Source of the DNA: Liolophura sinensis | Lineage: Eukaryota > Mollusca > Polyplacophora > Chitonida > Chitonidae | Assembly: GCF_032854445.1 (NCBI RefSeq) | Contig: NC_088302.1 | Coordinates: 45,238,645 to 45,298,644, forward strand | DNA: 60,000 nucleotides | Reading direction: 5' to 3' | Shown here: piece by piece, positions 41,117 through 54,700 of the stretch | Layout: every line of letters begins with the position of its first letter | Numbering within the stretch: the stretch's first letter is position 1 | Made by a program: the position numbers and the translations under genes | Notes under the pieces: generated by a model | What the model saw: only the letters and a program-made list of their open reading frames with translations | What the model was told of the DNA's origin: nothing | The model's database searches: none

Positions 41117-44100
41117 CTATTCTATTACCATGGTAGCAGCAAAATGTTTTCGTAATTATAACAAAAACGCCATTGCGGTATAGATTAACGGCTAAAACGC
41201 CCCCACTTTCCCTGACACGTTGTTTTCGTCCAACCGAACATTTTAAAGGGGCGTGACCTAATTCGGGACGAAACCATGATGTGTTTTACAGGGGGTGTTA
41301 AAATGCGATGCTAAATATTACGGACGTGCTTCACGACTAGAACAGAATAATAATAAGAAGAATGTTTGTTTCTCGAAAACAATTCCCACTATAAAATATA
41401 GCACTATAAAATAAAACATCTGCAGGGTTGCTTTTCAGCTAAAACGCTGTTATCAGGGTAGGCTTCGGTGAGACAGGCAAGGTGTCAAACAGCGACTACA
41501 CTGACAGTGAGCCGGGGAGGTCGCTCGTTGCTGGCAGCGAGAGTTCAGTCAGGTCAAAAGATTTCCCAGACTCTGTCTGACAGAGCCAAAGGAGCTGGAA
41601 ACCGCTGGCATCAGCAAAACGATGACAAAAGTCGGGAGTTGAACTGTTTAAGCGTATTTAAAGTTTGATTACGTACGAAAAAAAATTTGAAACACACAAA
41701 ATTAGCTTAACAATAGTTTGATACTGAATTTTATTTGGTTTGCTTGTGTGAATGCTTTGTATGTTGTGTTGTATTCTGTATCAAATTCATAAACACTGGG
41801 TAACGAATGATGAAATAATGGAACCCTCCAGTTCACATTTTCAATTCAATGTTAATTTCTCAACATATGTTGATAAATAACAAAACAATAACAGCATCAT
41901 AGATATGTGTTTATGCTTATTATAAGTAAGCAAATAAATATTTTATAATTTATATATTCAAGGTATCATGAGGATAAATATGATTTGCGTTTATAGTATT
42001 GTGAAATACAATGGATGGATTTCACCATTTAAATTTGTAATGACGCAATCTGTACAAAGATATGTGTACATTAAACAAGCCACGTGCACATGTTTCACTC
42101 AGCGCGCCGTACCAGTTACGTAAAATGTACGCGTCACACTCATGCATAAAGGTCACATGATGTACCGATTTTGAAGATCTGGGTGAACGGCAATATATTG
42201 GCGGCAGTCAGACAATAGCGTTTGTGGAGAGAAAACATGAGTAAACGGACTGAACATTGTGAAAAAAGCAACGGTTTAACACGGATAAAAATCAAACAAG
42301 GATTGGTTGTTGAAAAGGACGATCTACAGCCAATCCGCTATCCTGAGGATGTAAAGTTGATGTGAACTGTGCTTTTATTTATTGTTGCATTGTTGAACAA
42401 CCCTTCAAAACTTTGAGGCGTGACTGAAAACTGGGATTTTGCCATTTGGATGGTATTGCTACTGTGATGTGTAACATTACAGTCGACAGCGTCGGGCATT
42501 TGCACCCATAACTGACATGGGAGTAATTTCGCTCAACTCCATTTTCACTTTCAGCATTTTCTGATAACACACTTGAAGCATGCAGGATATTGCTGATTTC
42601 ACGGCTTTTTGAAACGGACGGTTTGGTGATTCCTGTTACGGAGCCAGGTAACACAATATTATAAGGATCGTCAATAATGCTTAATCCCCAGGGACAGACT
42701 TGTTTCGAACAGGGGCTTCCGAGATTGATAGACGAACCAGAACACACTGGATAAGTTTGCGACAATTTATTGAAGATATATATACAGAGAGGTAATGCGC
42801 ACGCACCGGCGTGAGCACTCGGTCCGGCCCTCGTAATCAGGACAGAAGCTGGCGTGATAAGCTCCGATAGCCTTCTGCAGGTTGTAAGTTTCGTTTAATA
42901 CCCGCCAGGCCTTGTTCAGGACTTTGCCTCAGTATCCTTATTCAGGAAGAGAGACGAGTTCTCCGAGCGAGCTCTGCATTTTTCATTTATCGTTTATTTA
43001 CTGGTTTTAGGGCCACTTTCCTGGCGGATATCGTGGCTCATCAAATCAGTGTTTTATTTATTTTTTTTTTAACACATGAATATTTTGGTTACATAACAGC
43101 AGTGCGTTTGTATACTATTTACATATGTACATGAGTCAATTAGTGGGATTAACCTCTTTGTGGTAGCATGTTACAGCTTATTCTATAGGTTCAAATGCTG
43201 CCATGGTCATTTAACAGAAAGGGGATAAATAGTAAGCTATTTACAGGGATTAACGTTATCTTTACATTAGAAATACATAGATCTGCATTAAAAGATTACA
43301 ATGAAGAACTGCCGATGCCTTATATGGACACAGACCCCCATTACAACTTGCGTTTTTCAGTAGGGACGATTGTAGTTCTGTGTATTTTAGGGTGTAAAGT
43401 CTTTTTTTGCTGCCAGCCTGCCGTTTTTGGTGTACAAGTGCATGCTTGGTATCAAAATGATGGAAATTGTCTAAGCTTTGGGCAGGTATGAGTTTTAATG
43501 GTGAAAGTTTGAAATTCTGGGCGAGAGGACACAAGGAGACAGGTGGTGATGAGGCTGCGAGTGACGTCCCCTTGGCGTTGCTAGGCACCCCTCCCAGCTG
43601 CCGGCATGTAAAGGTCCAGATTTTGACGGTCAACCTATGTCAAGATTTTTACAGCTTCTTTCTCTCAGGCTGGGCCAGGTATGCACCAAAGCTTATTGGC
43701 CTCGGAATGTTTGGGACTGAGCTACAGCGCTAAACGTTAACATTGTCGCTTATGGAAAACTAATGGGGGTCTGTGGCCATATAGGGCAAATCACGTGGTA
43801 TAGTAACGCAAGTAATGACATCTAGTGGTTCATTTACAGGGGAGATAACCCATACAAAGGAATTACAAAACAATGGAGCTTTAATTCACGAAACATATTA
43901 TTGTAAGCAAAATAATACAAACATTTAACAATAATACAGAAACATAACACTCCGTACGCTATGTACGTTATGTCACAGACATAACGTCCGTCACAGAAAC
44001 CCCGCATCAGCAAGAACTGTGGCTGTCGTAGCCCGGACGCAGTGATTCGTGTACCAGCGGCTAAGTTTTGTATCCCGGGAAATATCAGACATCATGGATC

Positions 44101-44620
44101 CGATCGTTTTGTGACCCATTGGTTGATTGCTATACCATGGTTTGTGGTCAACTGGGACGTTTAGGAGAGGCTGCTAAAAGAAAGACTCACAGGAAGAATT
44201 ATCAGGTCCGTTTGTAAAAACTTTCCGTGAAACCATTATTATCTCTTATAGTGTAGCATTTCAAACGTCCCTATGGGCTTTAAATTATCTGTATCCTGAT
44301 ACGTTTCTCCTTTAAAATAAACGTTCGTTTCGACAGAAAAAAATAGCCATTTTGTCTTTTTGTTTATATTTGTCGCCTGCTTTATTCAATGTAAACAGCA
44401 ACCTCTATCTACCCATAGGATTACAATAGACCCGTCCAGAAGTCAAACGCTTCTGTCTCGTGATCGGGGTATCTAACGACTAAGATAAGGTACACTTTGC
44501 ACAATGCCAAGCAGTGCGTTGTATGTAACAAAAAAGAATCGAATAACTAAGATAATTCTATTCTTTGACAATAGTTCACGTTAATTGCTTTTCTTTATAA
44601 TCGAAATAATAGTTAAAGGT
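41117..44620. other. Intergenic region, no supported gene
   Basis: Open frames occur on both strands. Examples are a 42-codon plus frame at 42238 starting MSKRTEHCEKSNGLTRIK, a 128-codon minus frame at 42379-42765, and overlapping frames near 43195-43733. None shows splice borders, a known domain or repeats that I recognise. Confidence 0.35.
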
Positions 44621-45597
44621 CGGTGTCCATATTTAGAAAATGGTCATAATTAGATTAGAATTATAACCTGTTTAAGCGGTATATTATTTGTGGTGACTAC
44701 TAAAAGTGTAACTTTAATACATATGCGCGGAGTAAATTAGGTAGCCATTAATAAATAGCGATAGCGGACTTGATCTTCTAAGTGCTATATACACATGTTC
44801 ATGTTTATGCCAGTTGATGTAATCAATGACGAATATAGCTGGTCCAATTTAGCTTAAATCTAGCAACGGAAGAAAATGGTTCAAAAATGGTGGATAGAGT
44901 TTGGATATACTCGATGCGTATGTGATGACGTTATTGTTTTATAATTCAAAAACAAGAAGGTGATATAAAATAATAAAAAAACACCTTTCATGGGCTCTAG
45001 CACAGATTGAATTTTGTTGAAGACGGCGCGTACGCAAAAAGGCCGAATTTCAGGTTACATGTAAGAGTACAGAATTCTGAAACAAGCTGGGAAGAATAAA
45101 ACTGATCTCAGTCTTAGGTTTAACGTTGTTTTAACAGTTATTTCTCCAAAAAGTCTGCTTGCAGAAGACTGGTTTTGTTGGGACGTTATGCGGAAGATAT
45201 ATATACCAGTGAGGGATATAATTTAACCCGGGACTCAATTTATACTAACCGGATAGTCCAACAGTCCACAATCGTGATGTTATCATCTATAGCGGAGTCA
45301 AAAACTAGTGACCGAGTGTGTAGGGTTTTTATATAATGCCCTCGTGTGTGAGCTATAAATTAAGCAATGCCACGAACAGCCAGAATGAAACCATGACAAA
45401 GTAAAAACTAACTGTGTTCCGATATATCAGTCATCATACTGCCTTCCTGACTTTGGTTTTACCAGCCTGTTCTTTGGTCTATTCCATTGTTCATTGGCTT
45501 AAGATTGTTGTTTCATTACAGTCAACGCCTTATGGTTATTTCTCTCCGCGAGTACCTGCAGCTATAGTGTAAACTTATCCTTCTGTCCTCAGTCAAT

Positions 45598-45734
45598 ATG
45601 GATTCTCAGATTCCTGAAAACGGAATAGTTTTACAGTCGTTCAAGCTGAGTAGTGTTCAATCGAATTCGAATTTTTCACCTGTTCCACAACATGTGAAAA
45701 ACGAAACTCGTTCCAAGAAAAGGGGTAAAATCAG
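45598..45734 (+). CDS. ABCC5-like: Gene B exon 1 (first coding exon)
   Basis: The exon starts MDSQIPENGIVLQSFKLSSV and ends KRGKIR (137 nt, phase 2). Start context TCAATATGG has A at -3 and G at +4. Pyrimidine-rich CTTATCCTTCTGTCCTCAG just upstream looks like a splice acceptor, implying a noncoding exon further upstream. Donor AG|GTAAGT is strong and lies at the edge of a family 2 repeat. Confidence 0.9.
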
Positions 45735-48700
45735 GTAAGTACAGAGCAGCAATCATAATGTGATAATTGGCAAATTGTCACACGTAACATGTGAAATCCT
45801 ACCTCTTGTAGGATATGTAAGATATTTACCAAAACAAGCTAATACGGCGAAATGAAGAACATTTTCAGAAGGATGATGGCTGTGTCTTGGTGTGAAGATA
45901 ATATTCATGCAGAGTTAGATGTAGATTGGAATAACTAAACCTGGAATGCCCACAAGTAGTCAAAGTTATTCTTTTTGATACATCTTAATAAAGTTGATGT
46001 AAAATTATACATCATTATAGATGTAAAACCCGAGAATAGACCCACTTTTTCATAATGTCCAAAATATTGCTTGCTTTTCACATCTGTACTTTCGATATTT
46101 TATAGTAGCCTACTTTTAATAAAAGGAACAAAATCGTAAACAAATAAGACGTTCTCCTTCAACACAAGGGAAATTTGAATTGTATATTACGTCTAGAAAT
46201 ATCGATTGTCTTCCCTCCATCAATGGAATCCCGAGATTGATTCTATTCTTTATTTGCTATTTATATATTATTTTTTTACGTATTACTTTGGGAACTTGTG
46301 TTAAAGATTCCTTTGGATATGGTTCTTGTAAACCCGAAACGTCGACCTTTAATCGTTTCTTATGGGGCTTTGATTTATTTATTTGATTGGCGTTTTACGC
46401 CCTACTCAAGAATATTTCACTTATACGACGGCGGCCAGTTTTATGGAAGGAGGAAACCAGGGTGAGCCCAGGTGAAACACACGGCCATCCTCATGTTGGT
46501 GGCAAACCTTCCCACGTACGACCGGAGAGGAAGCCAGCATGAGCTGGACTTGAACTCACAGCGATCGCATTGGTGGGTGGCTTCTGGGTCATTGCGCTGC
46601 ACTGGCGTGCACGGCCACGGAGGGAACCCGATGATGCTTTGTCTTCGACTAGCTTATGAATGTTGGACTTGTTTAGATTATAGACTACTCCCTGACTATG
46701 CAGAAAAACAAAAGATTTTAGTAATGAACACTACACCATTTTCTTCCTCTCCCCTCCAGGGTCGGTACACCCTTACCCCAGCACACGGCAAACCTGTTGT
46801 CGTTCACCAGCTCGTATTGGCTTACCCCTCTCATCTACCAGATTGCCCGTTCCCAGAAGGAAGTCCTGGACGACGACGCTGTGTGGTCAGCCGCCCCAGT
46901 CGATGGTTGCCAAGAAAACGCTAAAATGTAACAGCTGACTTTAATGTCCTTCAGAAGTCATGTAATACTTGTTATGTATGATGGCGGGGTCTGTTATCTT
47001 ACTGAGATCACAACAGAGTAAGAATGTTGTCGAGCCGCATAATGTGCTTAAGCAGAAGACAAGTCTTTGTAAGATTGGATCACTAGTTCTTTTCCAACTC
47101 ACGTTTGCTTGAGTTTTACTTTACGCTGGAAGGTAGTCATACTCATGCACTGGTTTACTCTCTGTGCTGTAATCTTTTATACTTTGCCGATGAAGGCCGG
47201 CTTTTTCACCTTTTTAGGTTTAGTCCTGTTTAGTGTGATTACTGACCTCGAACCTCCGTTGTGGTTGACGTTTGGCATATGAATGTCTGTTTTAGACGCC
47301 TTTTGAGCACAATGTGGATAAACAACATGAAACTCGAACTTAATCTGTAACTTCTTATTTGTGGAAAAATGCTTAAGTCTACAACATGATAAAACCGGCC
47401 AAAATTTTATTCAAATTTAAAGACACATTACGCGAAAATCAAAAGTCATCTGTGAATTGTCACGGCGAAGCGATGTATAAAGTTTCATCACAACTGGACA
47501 ACCATACTCCCTACAGCGCATGCGTCGCTCTCTGCCTTTCGCTTAACCTCACTGCCAACAATAGCAAATTTGGAACAGAAATCTTGAACAACGCCTAGGT
47601 CACTGGGGTCACTGTGATAATGATGTCAGAAAACACAAGAAATCCGTCTCAACCTTCGTCTCTAATAATACTTTATTCATATCCATTCTCCTTATCTAGA
47701 GAATGTACAACATCATTCTAACCAAAACCTGAAACAATTTTATTGATGAATGCTGATTAAATAGTTCATCGGTAGGGCACAGGTGATGAGGCTAATCCTA
47801 AACAAGCTTACATGCGTCTTACGTGCTTGTGTATTGGTGGCAGTGATGTAAAGCGAAAGGTGGAAAACGACACACGCGCTGTAAGGAGTAAGTTCGACAA
47901 TCCATTATGAAAATTCAAGCCCAGGGATATTGTTTCGAGATTAGCGCACTTGGTAAACACCAATGGACCCACTCTCCCAGCATGGCACCGATAGAAAACT
48001 ACTGAGTCGAGCGACAATAAGGCTACCAGTGACGTCAGAAGTGTGAACTCATGTTATTTAACTTGACCCTAAACAGTTATCCGTGGAACAACAATATATA
48101 GTTATGGTTCAGCTGTTTTTACTATCTTTATGCAATAAGACACACACATAATCAATTCACGAAACAAGATAATCGTTTTATCAAAACTGTACCAGGTGGT
48201 AAAAAAAAAGTTTTGTTGTTACTGGAAATAAGCATGATGGCGGGATGTAATTCTACATATAATGCTCCCTCCTTCAATAGACTGGGTGAGTTATGGGAAC
48301 GAGAGTTGAGGAAGAAGGGGAGGAAGAAGGCCTCCTTATTCAAGTGTTGTGTACAATTCGTGGGACCTATGTTCTGGAGACTCTTGCTCGGATCTGTCTT
48401 CTTTGCTCTCAGCCTAGTTATCTTAACGGTGAGTATTGTGCTGAAGAGATCTACTTCACTTCGTTCGTGACTAGCTTAACGGTGAGTCCGCCTTCTTAGC
48501 TCGTGACTGTCTTAACGGTGAGTCCGCCTTCTTCGCTCATAACAATGAGTCTTCTTCGTCATCTGTACACTTGACCAAAAGCACTGAGCTCTTGCTTTTT
48601 ATCAGAGGAATCTTTGCTGGAGAAGCCATATTTTATAAACAAAATTACCTAATTCTACCTAAGCTATGGTGCTAGAGGCGTGTAATTTATTACTATCTAA

Positions 48701-51700
48701 TCATTTATATCAACAGTTAGAATAAATCTCAGAGGTAAACTGATGAAGGGTCACATTTAACCGGTTACATGTGACCATTTTCCAAAAATTACTCTGAGAT
48801 CAATGCTCTAGTTTTACTCCCTGTGTCGAAGTCCGTTATATTGTATTCCTTCATAGACCGGGATTCTGCTGGTGGACTAATCATTCCCGAGGCCTGGTCC
48901 ATTTTCATCGTTTTTATGTTAGTGTTTTGAGTAATTCGAGGTAAACCTAACGATCGCCAAATACCACATGTTTTATGCACAATAGCTTCAGCATAGCGTA
49001 ACAATGCAAAGCCAAATTCTCTACCCGTTCGGTCAATTTATGACATTACACGTGTTGTTTCCAGGTCGTGGTGATCAGACAGATGGTCAGATTTCTACAG
49101 CACAACGAAGATCTATATTTCGGCTTTATCCTTACGGGCGCCATGCTCATTCTTAATCTGGCACAGATTTCCACCTTTTCTTATTGTTGTACTTTAGGAA
49201 AACAATACGGTACGTATACTTATTCAGTTTTCAGTTTAATGTTGTTTTGGAATTGGCTTTGCGATCACTGACCCGGAAACTCCGTTTTTATGGTTAGCAA
49301 CTGGTATGCAAATATCTTGTTTGCACATAAACTTATAAAGAATTCCTTAGAGAATTTTATCCCGCCTTATATTTTAAGTCACTATCAGGTCTTTGATCAT
49401 GACTCCCATGTATAGTAACAAATGTTAAATAAATATATTTGCACTAGCATTGTTTCTTTTCAGCTAACTAATGTATTAACCTGGATTTTGATAATATTTA
49501 TTTTGCTAATATATTCATAAATGTTATCTTAATTCGGATTACAGGCATGTGTTTGGATAGCAACAACAAATTTACATTCAAATAAATTTATTAGGCATGA
49601 AAAACATTTTTATGTTTTCTTCTCCTTTAAAGGATACATGGGGCGCTTACTTTTTATTTCGTGAAGGATTAGTGTCCAGATTTAGCTACTGGTTCTAATT
49701 ATAAAGGCTATAACTTGTCTAAACAGAATGTTCCCCGGAGGGCTAATGATTTTAAATCCATCAAAAACAATACATTTACTGGCCTAGCCGTTCTCCCAGT
49801 ACAGCTCAGCGGGTGACGTCACAGATGGCCACACCTAGTCTACCTGGGAATTCGTATCAATTCGTAAATTTTCGAGATGGATTCTGGCTACACAGAATCA
49901 AATATACTGCCTTATCAAATTGAGCCCATACAATTCTGCTTAAGCCAGGAAGCTGCGGGAGGGAGGGGGGGGGTGGTGTAAATTGCTATAATTTATGCCT
50001 TGAAATGAACAGTCAGAATAAATCCAGATAAACTGACAAGAGGCCGTATTTCACCGGCTACGTGTGACCATTTGACAGTTATCACACTGTCGTCGCTGCT
50101 CTGGTCTTCCTCTCTATAATGTTAAATATACCTCAATTTTTTTCACATTTTTTGCCATATGTTCATTTTGCTTATCTCCTTAATATTTGGTTTCTAATAC
50201 CTTTTCATGTATCTTTTAAGCGCGATTTAAATGAATAGAACTGAATGCACACAATTCAACTCCTTTGAAGAACTTCATACATGTAACTGCATATCCAACT
50301 GTCAACAGCAAAGGTGCAAATTGAAGTTTTGTGGACAAATCATTGCAACAAATATCTCTTTTACATGTCATTTTATGTTCATCTTCAAGGCACCAGATTA
50401 AAGGGAGCAGTCATGTATTTAGCATATGAAAAAGCACTACGCCTGGAAACCTTCCAGAAAATCACCGTGGGCGTGGTATGTATGTATGCTCATTCTGCTC
50501 AGGCATAATGTTACAGATACGGAGGTAAGCCTTAATCATGCAGTCATCTGAAGACGATCTGGTTTGTTTTCGTACAGCTGTTTTCCCCCAACAATAAATT
50601 TATTTGTCAGGTTGCACGGTGTTTTACGTCGTCGGTCATCATTATAGTAGGAGGCAACCGGTCAGAGCTGGACTTGAACGAAATGGTCGGAGGCTCCGGA
50701 ATCATCACGCCGTGCTGGCGTGCTAACCCCTTCGGTTATGGAGCCCCTCTCACCTCCAGCAATAAAACCGACTCTTTCAAAAAATGTGAATTATTCTTCA
50801 ACATTTTAAACTAACTGAACATAAATCAAATGGAAATAAACCAACAAAACAAAATAAAATGAATAGCATGAATATAACGGTTATAACAACAAGTATATGT
50901 CTTCTCTTCTTGCAGCTGGTGAGTATGTTTGCCGCAGATTCTCTCCGTGTCTTCATGGCTGTTTATCGACTATATACCGTATCTATTTTCATCACCATAC
51001 TGATTGCAACTGGCTCTGCCACGGCCTATTTGATTGGCTGGTGGATGTTGGCCGGTTTCGGTGTATTTGCTTTGATGACGCTATTACAGGTATGTTCAAT
51101 GTGATGGCTACACAGCATTTTGAGTAATTCTAGTTTAGCGACGTCTCAATGATTATATTTAACATGGCCACATTTTTGTTCTGGCGTTCACTCTGACCTT
51201 CCTCACACATCATGTTTGACTCTTCCTTCTGTTCTTTCTGGCTCTTCATTCTGGTCGTTCTGGCTCGTCATTTTGGCTGCTTAGTTCCATCAAATTCATC
51301 GAAATATTCGTCGATCCCATGAAAAGGGCTATGTGACAAACTAATACCTGTATTGCGCTCCGATAAGCAATAATATAACAATCCACAACTGCCTATTTCT
51401 TATATTTTTCAGATGTTTTTGACTAGTTTGTCAGCCACACTGCAAAATCAACGAATGATACACATGGACTCCAGGGTAACGCTATGTTTTGTCCCGCTGC
51501 CGTTCATAAAAGGGATTTAATACAAATTCCGTTACAATTAAGCTACAATGTGTCATAAAATTTTGTTCTCCTTTTGCTCTGAATGTTTGCCTTAATATTT
51601 ATGTCGTTGACTATATATCAATGTTTTCTGTGTGAAAACTGGTTTGTGTTTTGTACACTGATTCGCAAATCGATTTATTGTTAAGTGTATTGATTTGTCC

Positions 51701-54700
51701 ATGCGCTTTAGCACTGGACATGCATCACTTATTCAGTGCGCTCACTTCACATTGACAGTTTTTTGTAAGAATCATCAAATGAGAACGCGGTTTTACGTGA
51801 GTGTATGTACTTTTTCATCTTCAAGAGGTCACGTGCTGAAGTCTGCGGTCGCGTGTCGGAGAATATAACATGGTCTCTTATTAAATGTTGCAAGTTTTCG
51901 TAAATAAAACGTAATTTTAGTTTGTATCTGAAAACTGCATTTTTTATTTTGCACGATGGTTGCGCTTTGTCAGATCCAGAAAATGAAAGAAGTACTAAAC
52001 AGCATTCGTCTGATAAAAATGTGGGCGTGGGAAAAGCCATTTCTGACAGAAATTATCGGTAAGCCTATGCGTATCCTGCAAATCCGTCACTCCGGCTCAG
52101 TCTGGAATGACCTTCAAAACAGTAGTCTCCCGATAGATGTATAATTGAGTGTAAGGGATGTACCTGTACTGTTTGAAAATCAGTTCTAGACTTTAATAAT
52201 TTTCCGATAAAAATTGACGTTGGGATTGTGTCGCAACCTCTATTGAAATAAATTACCCCTCTTCAATAGTCGTAACCCGTAACGAAATAATATTTCATTA
52301 GAGGTTGCACCGGCAACCCCTATTGAAGTACAGAAGATTTATTTCAGTTAGGCAGTTTTGGGCATATTCTACTCGCCATTTGAAATGTTTCACACCTTTG
52401 TAATGTTATAGTTTCAAAGATATTATCTCTCTAACTGATAGAATACCACGTGTTCAAAATATCAGAAACTGTTTTATTTTCTACAAATATTTTTAGCTGT
52501 TGACGATTTTTCCACGACGCGTTAGTGGTATTGGGGAGGGGAGGCGGCTTAAATATTACTAAAAATCCTGTTTTATGGTAGTTCTGCTCTGTAATGTTCA
52601 CGAAACTTGCTGAATTCTGTGTAACATGTAGAAACCTAATTATTCTAATTCAAGAGGCTTCTGACCAGTGCGATCGTGAGTTCAATCCCAGCTCATGTTG
52701 GCTTTCTTTCCGGTTGTACCTCAGCAACCTGCGGATGGTCGTGGGTTTCCCCAGGCTCTGTGCGGTTTCCTCCCACAGTAAAGGCCGCCGTGGTATAAGT
52801 GAAATAATAATATATGTAAGTGAGCACGGCGTAAACACCAATCAGATAATTCAGTAAATAAATATGATTAAAGGACATTTTATGTTAAGCGGCAACATTT
52901 GTAGCCTTAATTGTGCTAAACTCCTATGAACCAATCGATCAATCAACCAACTACCCCAACTTTAGTCAAGTGAATACAACTGACAGTAAGTTTAATGTTA
53001 AACGGCATACTTTGTTTATTGAAAACAAATAAAGCGAATTAACGAAACTGAATTTCTCAGCACTATTGACGCCTTTTCAACCTCATGCTCATTTATACTT
53101 AATCAATGAAGTACAAAGGATTTGCACCGTGTGTATAGTCTTCCTGCCATCAAGTCACCTTTTAACTAGCACAAATAATCAGTCATCACTAATGATGTTC
53201 ACAAACTTGAATAGATCATTAAAGAGATTCGCCTCATCAGCAATCAAGAATAGTTATTTAAACACAGAATGCAGCAGATAAGACGTAATTGAAACTGATT
53301 TTTCCTTGCTTATTTATTTGCAATGGGAGTCTACCGCAAGTCATTCAATGGGTATTAGAAGCCATTGGATATTAAAATGGAAATTACTCTATGCTAAGGA
53401 GCAGACGATGGACGGGCGAATATTGAATTTGTTCACTGATCACATGCACCGGAATGGTTTCCTCTTTAAAAAGACAGAAACTAATGAGACCCAAGAAACA
53501 AAAATACCACATCTAAAAGTATTAAAAATCCTTGTTACACAGAACAACTTTGTAAGAATTTTCTGTTTCAAAAGAATTCGTATAAAAATACTTATCACTC
53601 TGAACCTATGTACAAACTCCAATAAACTAGCATGGATTATAATCGGAAATAGCTATTTTTCAATAGGGGTAATTTATTTCAGTAGGTGTTACGACAGCTT
53701 GTCTGTTGAGTAATGGATTCTACGGCTTGTGTGACGCCCTGCAAATACAAATATCACGTACGTGACGTAAAACAGCGTATTATACACGGGCTCCGAATTT
53801 TTTTTTTTTTTTTTGAAGTGTGAAATATAGAATTACCTGCGTTTACGTCGTTCATCGTACGTGTTTTGTTTCTGCAGATGAAAGGAAAAAGGAGACGTCA
53901 AAATCCAAAAATCAGACATTTTTGACCATATTGGGAGTTTGCCAGATATTCCAAACGCCAGCGTTAGCCACGGCGATAACATTAACCTTGTACAGTTATT
54001 TCGGCAACACACTGAACACGGAATTGGTAAGTTTGTGGTCCTCCCTGCAGCTCTATTGAGACAGTCCCTTGTAGTAGTTATTCTTTTCAAGCCAGTTGTC
54101 CAAATAAATAGGACGGTTCACAAATGTCCCACTTCTTGCCTGTAACAAATATATATGAACCTAGACAAGGAAATCGTGATCCGCATATGTTTTCTGAGGA
54201 TATGCTGTTTGTACATCCATTGTCTGTGTGTATTTTGACTGTTTACACCTTTGTCTATGTATATTTTGTCTTTCTGTGTGTTGCCTATGTATATTTTGTC
54301 CGTCCACGTTTTTGTGTATATTTTGTCTGTCTACACGGTGTCGTTTGTCTACATGCCGTTTTTTGATGACATGTCTGTTTTCATGTTCTCTTAGTGCATT
54401 GGTATGGGCACATTATCTTTATAAATCTTGTTTGTGTACATTTCCTCTGTGTTCATGGTGTCCGTGTGCACGATATCAGTGTACATGTATGTCTGTTTGT
54501 TGCATGTTGCTTGTCTGTACGCCCGATAAGTGTGTCTGTGTATGTCTGTTTGTTTGCATGTTGCTTGTCTGTACGCATGATGCCTGTGTAGATGTATCTC
54601 TGTTTGTCTGCATGGAGCTTTTCTGTACGCACGGTGTCTGTGTACATGTGCGTACATGCATGTCCGTTTGTCTGTATGCTGCTTGTCTGTACTCATGGGG

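Larger units (their letters stand above)
45000..45815. repeat. Segmental duplication, copy 2 (gene B 5' region)
   Basis: Direct partner of 39770-40555, offset about 5.25 kb. It contains the intact gene B exon 1 and the family 2 fragment at its donor. Confidence 0.85.

Noticed and set aside
43195-43733. Overlapping plus (98 and 88 codon) and minus (123 codon) frames as a new gene
   Set aside because: Open on both strands with no splice borders, no domain and no paralogous support in the window.
46472-46924. 150-codon plus-strand frame ending SRPSRWLPRKR
   Set aside because: It joins antisense SINE to gene B exon 2 in the wrong frame. The right frame, supported by gene A and the family, is 46760-46927.
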